Of a stretch of DNA of 64,000 bases, positions 13,401 through 26,274 are shown one piece after another. The stretch lies in NCBI GenBank assembly GCA_037013685.1, contig CM072894.1, forward strand, positions 28,085,529 through 28,149,528. Direction: 5' to 3'. The notes under the pieces are model-generated. The model was given only the letters and a program-made list of their open reading frames with translations. It searched no databases and had not been told where the DNA came from. The stretch comes from Acridotheres tristis (taxonomy: Eukaryota; Chordata; Aves; Passeriformes; Sturnidae). The stretch's first letter is position 1. Every line of letters starts with the position of its first letter. A program made the position numbers and the translations under genes.

Positions 13401-16400
13401 AGTCATTTTACAGCTCTTTCCTTAGTGATTTATAATGCATGTAGCAAAGAATCTCCAGCTCAGGTATTAGTACTGGCTCTGCCTACAGCACAAATCTCCC
13501 AGGACAATTCTGGGGCCCTTGGCACTTTTTTTTCTCTGTGAACTTTGAAAAAATGGACTTTGGTCTTCCCTGGATTGGAACCAGATTTCAAAACAATCCA
13601 AAAAGTAACTCTTACCAACTTTGATGTTCAGCCAAGTTTAATCCTGGCTTGAATTACATGTTATCTGTCTTTCTTGGCACCCATTTCTCGATGTAACAGG
13701 TAGGTGATCAGGAGATTTACCTCTGAAAAGAGATCTGTCAAGAGTGCAAGTGCCACTGACAGTAAGGACCTTTGCTTTCTGTTGCCAGCCAGTTTTTGCT
13801 GCAGCTGTGGGTGGAGGCAGCACCAGGCACAGGCTGTCTTGTTTCACAGAACCTTCTCGGAAAAGGTTCTTTTGGAAAATAAAATAAATATGATCAGCTG
13901 CTTTTAAAATATAACACTTGTTGGAAGCACTTGCAGACTTCGTAGTAATTATTCAGGGGACTTTCTCTAAAGTCCAAATCACGTAGTGAAGTCTTATTCA
14001 TTTTTTCTTATACTGCATGGCTGGACAATTTCTCACACACCTACTGAGGAGCGATGATAATGCATGAGTTTCCTCAAAGGTCCCTTTTTTTTTTAATCTT
14101 GTAGTTTAATTTTACCAGGAAATTTCCTAGAGATTTGAGTGTTTCACACTCTGAAAATACAGCAAAGCCAAAGCATCTGCAGTGTCCATGAAAATTGCAG
14201 TCATGTTGTTCATTGGGTAGCTTTTCCAGGAAATAGCTTCATGAAAAGCAGGCATGAAACTTACCATGCATCTTATATATCTCAGCTGGGATTTCTGAAA
14301 GTGCTATTGAACTTTAATGGGACCTCTGCTCTCAAAATTCTTGGAGACAATTCTTTCCCTAAAGGAAAGTCATTCCTGTCGTGGTCAGTGCAGGGTCACT
14401 TCTCAGCACCCATAAGTTTATTTCCAGACCAGTGCAAAAAGCAGCAGATATTTTCTTAACACCTCCCCAAAGTTTGGCTGGTTTTTTGTAGCTATAAATA
14501 ACCACAAATATGAATCCAGATTATTCAGTTGAGTGATCAGATGCTGAGAACAGATTAAACTGCAAGTCCCTGAAAGTGAAGTGCTACAGAAAGGGGTTCT
14601 TCAAAGATGTCTTTTCAGAACTGTCCTCCATGCAGAACAGGCAGTTACATTCAGAACAGGTAGAATATGCTCCACTTCTTTTATAAAGTGTGTTGTTTTG
14701 TGAATTTTCATTTCTATTGCCATCCATTTCATAATGAACATTTGCTATTGATTTGAATAAATTATGCTTTTTAATTTAGGACATAAAGATAAGCATTCAG
14801 TATGCTTTCAGTCTTATTCTTAGATCTTTTAAATCTAATGCATCCTTTGGTGGAAAATAAACCAGTAACACTTGAAAATATAAGTCAAGTCCCATTATGA
14901 TAGAACAAGTGTATGGAACTCCTTCAGACTGAAGTGTCCTGAGAATATTCTAGATGTAGATATCAACACATTCCTGTTGAGGGTATTTAGATGTAATTTC
15001 TATGGTAACCCACTTGATCTCTCCTTTCTATTCCTGCAAGCAGTGTGAAAATCAGATTCTGTACTGATGTCTTGATGGACATTTCCCAGAGAGGGGCAGG
15101 TCACACAGTCAGAGTTTGTATAATCCTGCAGTCTTAGTTCATACAATGAGTATCATAAACCCACTGCAAAATGTCGTATCTTTCAATCACAAACACTTCT
15201 GTGATCCTGCTTAGGCAGGATGGCTGTGATTTTAAAATGTACAGAATAAGGTGCTGCTCTTTAAAAGATGGCTGGAAACTCAGCTGTGGACAACACTATG
15301 GTCTTACATGACAGGATATAAGCTCCATATCAATAAATCTATATTATTAAGCAAACAAAAAAAAAAAAAAGATTTTTTGATGTCTGCTGTGAAGAAAGAG
15401 GATGTTTAAGTTAGGGGGATGTTTAAGTGAATGAGTTTGATGCAATCAAAATAGACTAAGAAGGAAGGAAGTACAGTAAAATCCCTGCCTTTAATTTCAA
15501 AGACGTGGCCAACACCAGTGATTTTAAAATAGAAGGATTAAGATAAATTATTGATTTGCACAGCAGAATTAAAGGATATTCTGAGTTTCAGCTCGGCAAA
15601 GAGACCAGCTGTTGTTTGACTTTTATAAATGTGCTGTGATTTTCAAAGAATCAGATGTCAAAGATTTGTTGCCATTTACCTTGCATTAGAAATTGAGTTG
15701 GACTTAGGTGGGAGAGAAGTTTCTATCTCTGAACTAGTCTTTAACTGATTGGGAAACAGTTCAAATTGATTAATATTAGTCAAAAGTATTTTTTTTCCAG
15801 CAAAAATTGTTAGAAAAAACATATGTATTCAAAGAGATCAAGTGATTGAGTTCCTTCCTCCTCTATATCTGCTAATGTGAATGGGAGCTGAACTGTAAGT
15901 CATTAAAGGCCATTTCCTCATTATTGCTTATCAAAACTATCATTGTGCTCCTTCCCTTTCTCCTCATGAACGATTCCTTTTCACCTTTGTCCTTGCACCT
16001 CGTGCACAGCAGAGAATGCCAGTCCTGGAGTGACACTGCTGAGGTGATTCCTCACCTCGGGCTGCCACAGCCCGACCTGAGCCATCACCTCTAACAGGGG
16101 TGCACAGCACCTGCCCACACCCACCTTCCTAAAAATCTGACACCACTTTGGAAACCAGCCCACTCAGGACAAAAAATGGACACTCTTGCCTCAGCCTTGT
16201 GCTGGTGTTCCAAATTAGTCTGTTGATTAAAGGGACAAAATACTTAATTAAAAGTGGATAGATTATGGGGTCCCCTCCAAATGAGGACACAAATAGGATA
16301 GGAATTGTCCATCAGGATTCTGGGGTTGTCTCTGTATCCATTCTTGGGCCACTAGATCATCTAAAGTGCTTGGCTTGGAAAGAAAGAAGCAAACAGTATT

Positions 16401-19400
16401 CAGAACTTGTTTTTTAAAAGAGTATTTTTATTTTTTTTTTCATTTCATCTCAAGTTCTACTTTCTGTGTTGTCATCAAGCAAGAAGTTGTTCCTCATCTA
16501 AATCTGATCATTCTCCTCCTGTTCTTCAAAGAACTTGAGTTCATGTTTATTTTTCCTGTGCTGTTTTTTTGAGTTGTTTCTGGGGTTTCATTCTGGTGAT
16601 TACAGTGTGTTTGTTTAATTTGGATGTATAATATAAAATATTGTTTCTCCCCCTCTGGAGGAATAATATGTTTTCTTTTTGGCATAGGTTTTTTTTTTTT
16701 TAATTTTAGAATTCATCATTTGTGTGTGGTTAATCCTTACTAGAGATGCCAAGTTTGTTCAAGAAACTTAGAAAACCTTGGAACAGCATGGTTCCAGCTA
16801 TAAAGGGCACATAGGGATAACACAGAATAACTGTCTAGAAATGAAGAAAAGTTTAAGTGAGATCAGAATATAGTGTTAGGAGCTGACCTTTGAACAACAC
16901 TAAACTTAATTGAACAAGGACATTAGAGGACACTGGACACCATTCAAATTCGAAGTTAGTATTAGCAAGAGGTTTGATATTGGCAAAAAACCTGTGCGTG
17001 AAGGAGGGGGACTAAAGGAAACAGTTCCAAATTCCTTTTTTCTTCATATCAAGGCAATCAAGTCAGGAAAATATAGTTCACAAACAATATTTGTAAGAAC
17101 CTTTAATTCAATCATGTAGCAGCTTTTAGGTGTTCAGAAATTCTGCTAAGGGGTCTCTTCTTTCATTAAGGGTATATCTGCAGCAGCAGCCATTGCCACC
17201 TTGCCTCTGAGTGATGTTAATGGGTGCTGGTGGCCTTATCCAGGTTTGGCTGACTCTTGGTGTGCTGAATTTATCTGTTCCTGGGGAGTCATCAAGACTG
17301 TGTGTCTCCAGAGCTCATCAGTTCTTGGGAAAATCTCACAGCCTGCTGTCTCAGCTCATACTTCTCCTCTCTTCACCTTGCTGTCTGCTGGTAAATGTTT
17401 CTCCATCCAAACCTGTAGATAAAACTTATATAAAACTCATTCATGCATTCGGCAGTGGCATGGCCCTTGAACAAGGTGGAATGCCTGATTATGGGCAAAA
17501 GGGAGCAGCCAGATAGTGAAATAATTGGTTTTAACTCTTAAACCTTAGTCTTTGTGTGTTGCCTGGTTGAGCACAGCCGTGACCATGGGGGACCATGAAG
17601 TATCAGAAGAACACAGGTACTGGACCAGGAGGCAAGAGAAAGAGGCATGGGACATGGAGGGCAAGCACAGAGCTGGGCAAGTAGCTGAGGGAGGTGGAAG
17701 CTTTCCTGAAAACTGGAGATGTTCCATGTGAGGGGACTGGACGAAGTGATCACACCACTCCATGTATTTTGTCTCCTCTTTTCCCTTAAATTCCAGTAAT
17801 GGATTCTTTCTTCTTCTCACCCCTAGGTCAAGTAGGTAGGAAAAGGCTTTGAGTTATGGGAAGGGCTATTCTGGTTTCTTCTGCTTGTCCACAAACTCAC
17901 GGCCTTTTCAGTGATCTGAGGCAGAATTTATTCTGGAGCCAAGTATTTTTGCTGCAGGATGCCCCAGGAGGCACCTCCCTGCCTTGGATTCAGCATTCTC
18001 CCCACCTTGTAAACCATGCATTGCTCTTGGCAGCTGACAGAAGGGAGAGAGGCATCCAAAGCTTCCCCCAAGCCCCCTTGTCCAGGATCCAAGTGCTGCT
18101 GTTGTCCACATCAACCTTATTTTTCTATTTGTGTCTTGCATTAATTTAAAACCCACCAACAATCCAAATCAAACTCTCCCTCCTCAAATGTGTGCAGGCA
18201 AGAAACAGAGGAGTGTGAAACATGGCACAACTCCACATTCCCTTTTCTGCCTGGGTTAATTTTCCCTGACATTATAGCATCACTTCCTGACTGTAGTTGC
18301 AAATAAACAATTATTGAAAGCACAAGACTGGACCACACATGCATGTTTTCCACTGGCATGGAGCAAAGCTGTGTGTTGATTGCTGATTATTTTCAAAAGA
18401 GTCAGTTGGGTTTGTTGTTATGTCTATAGGGCAACATCTCTCCACGTGTTGATCCTTGTCAGCTTGCAGGAAGAATTGAGGGTGGGAGCCAGCTGTACCC
18501 TACAGATCCTGGGCCTCAGTTGGCATTATTACTAGAAGTTCTTCAGCGTTGATATTTGCTGCATGATCCTGAGCAGTCAATAGGAAATGACAGTAGGGGT
18601 CTACCTAGCAGAAGGAACACTTAGCCAAGCCATGTGATTTTTCTTTAAAACTCGAGTCATTGTTAAACCATCAGTTAGAAGTGTGACATTTATATCGAGA
18701 AAAGAAAGGAAATTGAAATGCACACAGAATCTTCAGCTTTCTGGCTTTCTGCAGATAATGCAGTGAGAGCTGATTTTTGTATGAATTTAAGTGATTGTCC
18801 TTTGAAAGGAAAGGGCTGTGTTCTCCATCCATCTCTACCTGTAAAATGGGAAAATGGCATTCAGCTGACTGGTCTTTGCCTTCACATCCTGGACACATCC
18901 TGGCCAGTCCTCTGCTGTGCAGGCTTCCAGTGTGAGCTGGGGCAGCTGAAAGGCTGATGGTCCCTGCCCCAGCAGCAGATCCAGCCTTGCTCATCTTGGT
19001 ACTGGCTTAAACAGCTGTGACTGCAGGGACGGGCTGGGGACTGAGGTTCTTGAATGACCTGGCTTTAGTTGCAGTGGCTGAGCAGACTATGGCAGCATCC
19101 CTAGCCCCCTGCTTCTCAGATAAAACAGAGGTGTAAACCAGGCCTCCAGGGGTTATTTTTTTGGGTTGTCTTTTGAAATCTATGAAGTTGCACGTTCTTT
19201 CTTAGGTCCTGGCCTCAGTGCAGTTATTTTGCAGAAAATTCCTCCAACTCTGAAGTTCTGCTGCCCTCCCCAGCAACTGAACCTTTGGTACCACTTGCCT
19301 TTATGAAACCTCTGTCCTTCAGACTTCCTGGGAGAGAAATTTGAGGACTGGGAAAGGACTTTAAAAATCTACCGTTTCTCAGGCTCATCGAGTTCCTGCC

Positions 19401-22400
19401 TTATGACCTTCTCTTTGTGTGATGCCCATGTGTTATTTACAAGTACTTGGCTGCTCGTTTCCACAAAAAGAAAAAAAAAAGAAAAAGGAAAAAAGATAAC
19501 ATTGTTGAGGCTGAAGTGCAATTAGTTATGTGGCACTGCAAAGAGCAAGAAAGGGGATGGTGAGTGCTGTTGTACTGGGTTAGGCAGCTGCTAAGGTCAG
19601 AGATACAAGGCACAAAAGGTAAGTCTTTTCAATAAATGCAAAGGAAACAGGGTGATATGTAAACCAGTTTTATTTCAAGTCAAGGAAATCACCTCACTGT
19701 TCACTGTTCAGGTGAATATCTGGCTCTGAGCCTCTCATAGCTCCACATCACATCCAGTTTTTTAGGAGTTCATCAGCTGCTCTGGGTTTTGTTTCAGTAG
19801 AAGTAGGATTTGCCTCCTTTGAACAAATAACTTTCCCTGTGAGGAAGGAGGTAAGAGAATAAAGATAGTTAAGTAAGAGCAGGACTGAAGCGGATGTCTT
19901 TTAAAAATATATACAACTTATTTTCCATCTGTTGGCCCCCAGTCCTTGCTTGCTGTGAGAGACAAAGAGCAGCACTGCTGCATTTCAGGAGAACCAGGAT
20001 GTGCTCCCAGGTACAGATCTGAAAGGTGGCCACTTGCATCCACAAACCTGGAATTTTTGGTGATAGGAGCAATATAGTAACTGCTAAAATTGATCCAAAT
20101 GAATGAGAGCCTTCCTTTGCTTTTCTTAATGTTATAACTGATTAATTCCCCAAAGAATTCTTCTGGGCATCCCATCCCACTGTAAAGACTATGGCTAAGT
20201 GGCTTAATAGGATAAGTGCTTTATAAAACAGCTCTGTAATATTTTAGTTGTCTCTTTTCATTTCAGTAACAAGCGTAAGGGAAGCTAATGTCCCAGTACA
20301 CAGGGATTTACAATCACCATTAATGGAGATCATTCCCCTCATGGGAAACAATAAAAAATACCATTGCAAGAGCTAGAACACTTTTCTAGCTTTGCATTTT
20401 CATCACAACAGATTGTGTCTCTCTTGCTAAATTTCTTTGTGCTTTAGAGGAGAAAATAAATCTAGCAAAGAGAAGCAACTTTAATTGCAAAGATAAACCC
20501 ACGATGGGGCACAGTAAGGGTTTCTGAGTTTCCCAAGACAGCATCTGTGTGATTGAGGAAAATGAAATAAAATCATGGTAGCTATTAGCAGTTCAGTGAG
20601 TTTTAAATGAGCCCTGAATGATGGCAGAATTAAGAAGAGTTTTTGCCTTTTTCACCTTATCATCTCTAACAGAAGGGGTCTCACTTGCTGTTTGTTCTAT
20701 TTTGATGGTAAATCCTGTCCTAACAAATATGCTGACAAGCTGTAAGAGAGCAACTGACTTCAATTGCATGGGAGGTCTGTCTCATATTCCATATGCATCT
20801 TAGAATCCGGTTTTCATGTCTTTAAAATATGCAGCAGTGGAGATTAATACACTGGTTCGTTTTTTAATGAGTGAACCTTGGATTTGAAGGTTGGCTGCAA
20901 ACTCTTTTATTTAAATGCTTTCTTATTTATGGCACCATGCTTAGAATGTTATGCATAGCATTATCTGGCTATTAACTCTTGTGGCAAGATGGATTTTAGG
21001 ATTAAATAAATTGTGAGCATTCCTTTTAAATTGCTGGAGCCAAAGGGGCTAGGAGTGTAGGAGTGTTAGATTACCCAGCTGCAGTCATTCCCCCTGCACA
21101 GCCTTGTGATATGTTACAGGGTTCTGGTGGCTGAGTAGGAGGGGAGAAGTCACTGGAAGCAGCTCGGATTGCACATCCTCGACTCACCACAAAGGGTAGG
21201 TGACCAAGCCCTTTTCATGAGCAGCAGGCAGAGAGAGGGAATGGTAGCCTTGATTTAGCACAATATAAGCTCCATGCTAGGCATATAGTTACTGTCCTTT
21301 GAAATCAGTCACATTTGAACCTTTTGTGCTTTGCTGTGATTGCTTATGCTGCATTTTTGGCTTTGCCCACCATTATGAGCTGGTGCAGTGTGCTAATGCA
21401 AGAGACTATTCCAGGAGCTGTTTGAGGGTCAGCATGTTTCCATTGTGTGACTGGTCTCAGTGATTTTTTGGTGCAGAAGAATAGACAGTTTCTCTTTTCT
21501 TCAACTGTAATATAGCAAATATAGAATTCTCTCCTGTTAGAAGTGTTATGTTGGAATGCACACATGAGCTGTCTGAATTCAGCCCCCTTGCCTACTTGTG
21601 CATTCCCACCTCCTCTTTTGGAAACCAATTCCAGGGCAAACCCTGTCTCTTTCAAGCACGTGAGGACTGACTTTAGTGGGGCCTGAATTTGTGTCCCCTC
21701 TCAAGCAGGTTATTGCTTTGAAGCAAGAGAATGTTATGAGCCTTCTTCTGGCTTTGAGCCAACACTAGTCTTTTAGTCAACCAAGGAGGAGTCATGTTTT
21801 TAGATACAAAGATTAAACATTTCCTTCCTGCTGTCACACCTGTTTCCATTGAGAAGTGCTGGCTGCATGAAGAGCTGCTACCATTTAAATTCAGCTCTTC
21901 CATGGAGCAAATCATCCTCTGTGCACACCTTTCCAGCTTCTGCTAAAGTGTGTACTTGGGTGATTAATTCTTATGCAAACAAACTCTTGAATGGGTGATC
22001 ATTTCCTTACCTGTTTCTCATATTCATGTGTTATTCCCTTGCCTGCTGCATAGTGTTCAGTGGTTTACCCCATCTTCAGTTTTTTTAAGAAAAAAATTAC
22101 GTTTCCTGTCTTTCATTTTTCCGTATATCTAGATCCAACCTCAGTGTTGCCAGGAACTTTGTTCACTGATGCTGGTTAGTCAAGGAATTGTTTTTCTCCC
22201 ACCATCTAGTTTTAATGTCAGCCAGTGTTCTGGCTGGATAACTGGCCCAGTTATTCAGGTTAGTGTGTCTCAGTTGTATCAGGCAAAGATATAGGGTTAT
22301 CTTGTTACATTGACTTCAAATACAGCAGAAATCAGTGTCAACTTGAATGTCACTGTTGGGTGGGGCTTTTATGTTGATGCAATGGGGAAGGAACTGGAGA

Positions 22401-25400
22401 GGGGAAGACAGTAATGAATGAGTTGCTCAGTTCCACAGAAGTGAAATCAGGAGGTGTGACCTTTAGGAGGAAAGAACTAGCAAAAGGAGAAGGAATCACA
22501 TGAACTTCTCTCTTATGTCTGTGGATAGATTGGTCACGTTTCAGCACAAGGGGTAGTGTGAACAGATGATTCTGTGACTGCCTTCTCTGTTCTGTAGGCT
22601 AGAACAGTAGTGTCATTGTTTGGTCTGATCTTACCTGCAACACGGAGAGCACAGGGTGCTTCTGAAAGCGCTTTGGTCTGATTGCTGAGGTTGTTATTTT
22701 GCAAAAATCAGAAACAGTCAGGCAGTGTGCCTGGATAGCGAGAGGTGGGAATGAGGCATGGTGCAAATCGTGGGGAGAGGGAGAATGGGAACAGCAGTGA
22801 AGCCTAAGGCTGGGATGGGGAAAAAAACAGGAATGAGGCATGTGGAACAACCCCAGACAGTGGCTGGGCGTCCTGTGGACCTGGTGGGATCAGATGGGAC
22901 TGGTTGTGTCAGGTGGCTTATTGTGTCTTGCTTTCCTGAGAGGAGAGTGGGAAAGGCAGCCCATGGCAAGGATCCTGGTGGACCCAATTACTGGCTGCAG
23001 CTGAGGAGGAATCTGACAGTCTCCAAAGATACCAAGGAGCCTGTTGGCTAAGATTCCTTCTCTAGGAATGAGACAGTATCAGTTAAAGATGTTCTTGTTG
23101 CTGGTGTGCTAATGTCTTTCACAGATGAGTAGGAGAAATGGCTGGAAATTTTGCCTTTTGAAGTAGGCTCCTAGCAAGCAAATTACATACCATGAGTAAT
23201 GAATGCATTTGACAGCAGATTTTTTGATTTTACAACACATTCATAACACCTTGGAGCACTTAGTACCTTGTTAACCCAATTAGTATACTCTGAAACTGCC
23301 AAGGCAATCTGAACAGCTATTAATCACATGCCAAACTAGCCAAGATCACACTTAGTTATTTCTGCAGAGGCAGGCAGCAGTGGATTGGGAAAGAAGCAGC
23401 TTCAAACATCGAAATGCACAGATGACTGCTTACAGTGAATCCAAATAATACTGAATCAGAAATTAATACAACAAAACAAGCCATGATACCATAGGCTGGC
23501 CTGCCTCATTGGCACTTTAGGAGCTATAGTAGTGTATGAGTGGAAGTTGCTTATCCTAGAGATATGAAAAGAGCTCTACATGATCTGTGCTGAGCAATGC
23601 TGATGGTACCACTCCAGCCTGGAGGCTGTGCAGGCTTTTTCTAGCATGGCCCAGAAAAAGGAGCACAACTGCAACCTGCAAGCAATCAGACATGCACTTA
23701 CAACTGACTTAACATCCTGGCGTTGAGTGACTTCAAACCACCGAGTCATTTCCAGTCTCTGGGGTTCAGGGATAACATTAAAGTGCAGCTCAACTCCCAG
23801 GAACAGCTGATCCCTGACCTGTGTTACAAGACAGCTTTTAAAGCTGTAAATGCAATGGGATGGTTTGATCTGTCCAGGAGGAACAGGACAGGGGCTCGTG
23901 TTAATTAACATGTCCATTAGGGAGCTGCTTTCCAAATCTGTTCAAGTTCCATAGCAGGGTCTCTTATGCTACAAGAATGTCTAAGCTACAGCAGCAAAGC
24001 TGGTATGGTCTCTACTGACATAGTAATGGGTATCAGTGCTCCTGCATAAGATATAAATAATACAAAGATCCTGAGAAACTTTCAGAACTTCCATTTAACC
24101 TAAAATAAAAACAGTAAGAGGATTCGTGTCGGATATTCCACTTTACCTGTCAGCTGATAAAAACATTGCAGTTTTCAAAATCTGCTGTCTCATTTGTAGT
24201 TAATACCACTGAATACAAACCTGGTATATTGCTCTAGGAATAACAGTGAAATGACAAATAAAGAGCATGAGTTGATGATGTAGTAAACGCTGTTCATGTA
24301 AGTAACGCAAGTTAGCACCTGTTTATAGAAAATAAAATTAAGCTAGCTTGATTTTTTTTATGAGTTTATAATTCAGCTAATAGAGGAAATAGTGATAGAC
24401 TTTTGTAGGCATTTGATTTGGACCATGTGACATTTTTATTAACAGAGGAGAACAATAGAAAATAAACATGTGATGTATTAAATGATGGAAAACTGGCTAG
24501 TTGGCAGATACAATATAGAGATAAAATAGAATTATTGTAGGGCAGGCAATTTTGTAGAGAAATCCTGGAGAGATTTATCCTTACCTTTGTGATAGGAGAA
24601 ATTTTTTAACCTAGTTTTCTGAGGGAGCAACATTTTCTTTCATGTTTTCCACATCTGTTTGTGCTCTACCCTCGGATGACTTTTGTACCCGTTGGACAAA
24701 TTTTAAACAACTTGGCAGAAGCTTCTGATCTCATTTCTGTGGAAATCCACATAAGACTAGGGAGAGCAACCAAAGATTTGTTCTAATTAGAAGAAATGCA
24801 GTAGTATGAACACATGTATTTATGGACACACACATTACTAGAGACTCCTCATGGCTGAGAGACCTCCTAGATGTTTGACCCTCAGGAGGAGCTCCTGCTG
24901 TAGCTGGAGACTGTCCATGTACCCCATCTCTGTGGGAAGCTGGCCTGTGCTGGTTCTGCTCCATGGGGACTGCTAGTTATGCATGAGAAGCCAAAAAAAT
25001 TAAAAGTATGTCACTAATGCCTGCAGCTGGACAAGCAGTCAGGAGCAAAAAGAACAGGCTGCTGATAAAAATAGCTTGGCTGGCTTTCCATAGGTAAACA
25101 GGACCAGTGCTAATAACTGCACATCTCACTGTCATGGAGGGAAGAACATCAGTCCTTGGGGCCAGTAGTGGTGTTGAGGAGACTGGTGACTTCCCCAGCA
25201 CTGAGGTGGCTTTTCTCTTGCTAGAAATGTGCTAAGCCAAACAGCATGTTTCTTGCAAAAAAATAATCATTAGCTAAATGCAAGCTTGTACTCAGTCTCA
25301 TGAAAATATGACTGGCACCATCCCTCTTTCCATGACTCAGAAGAGATATAAGAGAGTGGAGTCATCCAAGTTAAACTCTGGACAAGAAAGAGAGATGGAG

Positions 25401-25689
25401 CTACAACGAAGATCATCTATGTCCCAGGCCTTCTGCTAGGTTTTTTACTTTCCATATCTGTATGTTCTCATTTTTAAGTGGCAAACCAATCCACATGAAT
25501 GTAAGCCCTGCACCGTTCTTAGATGAAGGTTTGTAACAGCTTGGGGCACTCAGCACCCTTGAGACACAGCTGTGGTCTGCTCCGTTGCTAACGCTTTTGG
25601 ATTTTAATTATTTTGAAAACACATTTGTAGCAGCATATACAAGAGCAACAGGGTAATAATAACAATAAAGCTATGTTGTGTTTTTGGTA

Positions 25690-25712
25690 TAAACTCTTTG
25701 GTTTAGAGTTTA
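25690..25712. repeat. Inverted repeat, 8-bp arms
   Basis: TAAACTCT and AGAGTTTA flank a 7-nt loop with perfect arms. It sits in an AT-rich block (about 25600-26110) with many ATTATT and TATAA words and little visible repeat content, which could be a conserved noncoding element. Confidence 0.45.
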
Positions 25713-26260
25713 CGATTTATGTGTTCTGGAACTGGATTCTTGCCCTATAAAACAATGCAGCAGCCTTTTCTCATTTAGTTAGCCATCCATTTTTATTAGG
25801 GCGCTCTATACAATGCCTGCAATAATATTATAAAGGTGCACAAGGTTCATTATTTCACAACAAGTGACTAGCCAAGACCATTATTATTTTTATAACAGCC
25901 AGGCTTTCTATTGAAATACAGTTTGGATTATAACCTTTTTTCCCCTCCTCCCTCTTTCTCTTTTCTCTACCCAAAGCTAAGATGTGCAATTGTTCCTTTA
26001 CAGATTGCTTTTCCACTCCCCTACAAAACATGTCGTTTTCTGTGAAATGGATGGATTATAATGGGAACAGATCAGTGATAATGCATTGCTGGAATACATC
26101 TATCCCCAAGAGAGCTTATAATAATATCCAGTCTTCCTAAGCTTTAAAATCTGCAGTTTGGACAGCCTATAGTTCTAATATGGAATCTAGCTTTGAATTT
26201 TCTCTGCACTTAGAGTTCTTTGATGCTCAATTATTGTTTGGGTTCTGCCCTCTCTGTCAC

Positions 26261-26274
26261 ATTGCCATGGCAAC
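26261..26274. promoter_or_regulatory. RFX/X-box-like palindrome
   Basis: ATTGCCATGGCAAC has a perfect 12-bp palindromic core (TTGCCATGGCAA) and matches the back-to-back half-sites of the RFX X-box, GTTGCC-RGYAAC type, with one deviation at the first base. RFX factors act in neurons and ciliated cells. Binding here is inferred from the motif only. Confidence 0.4.
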
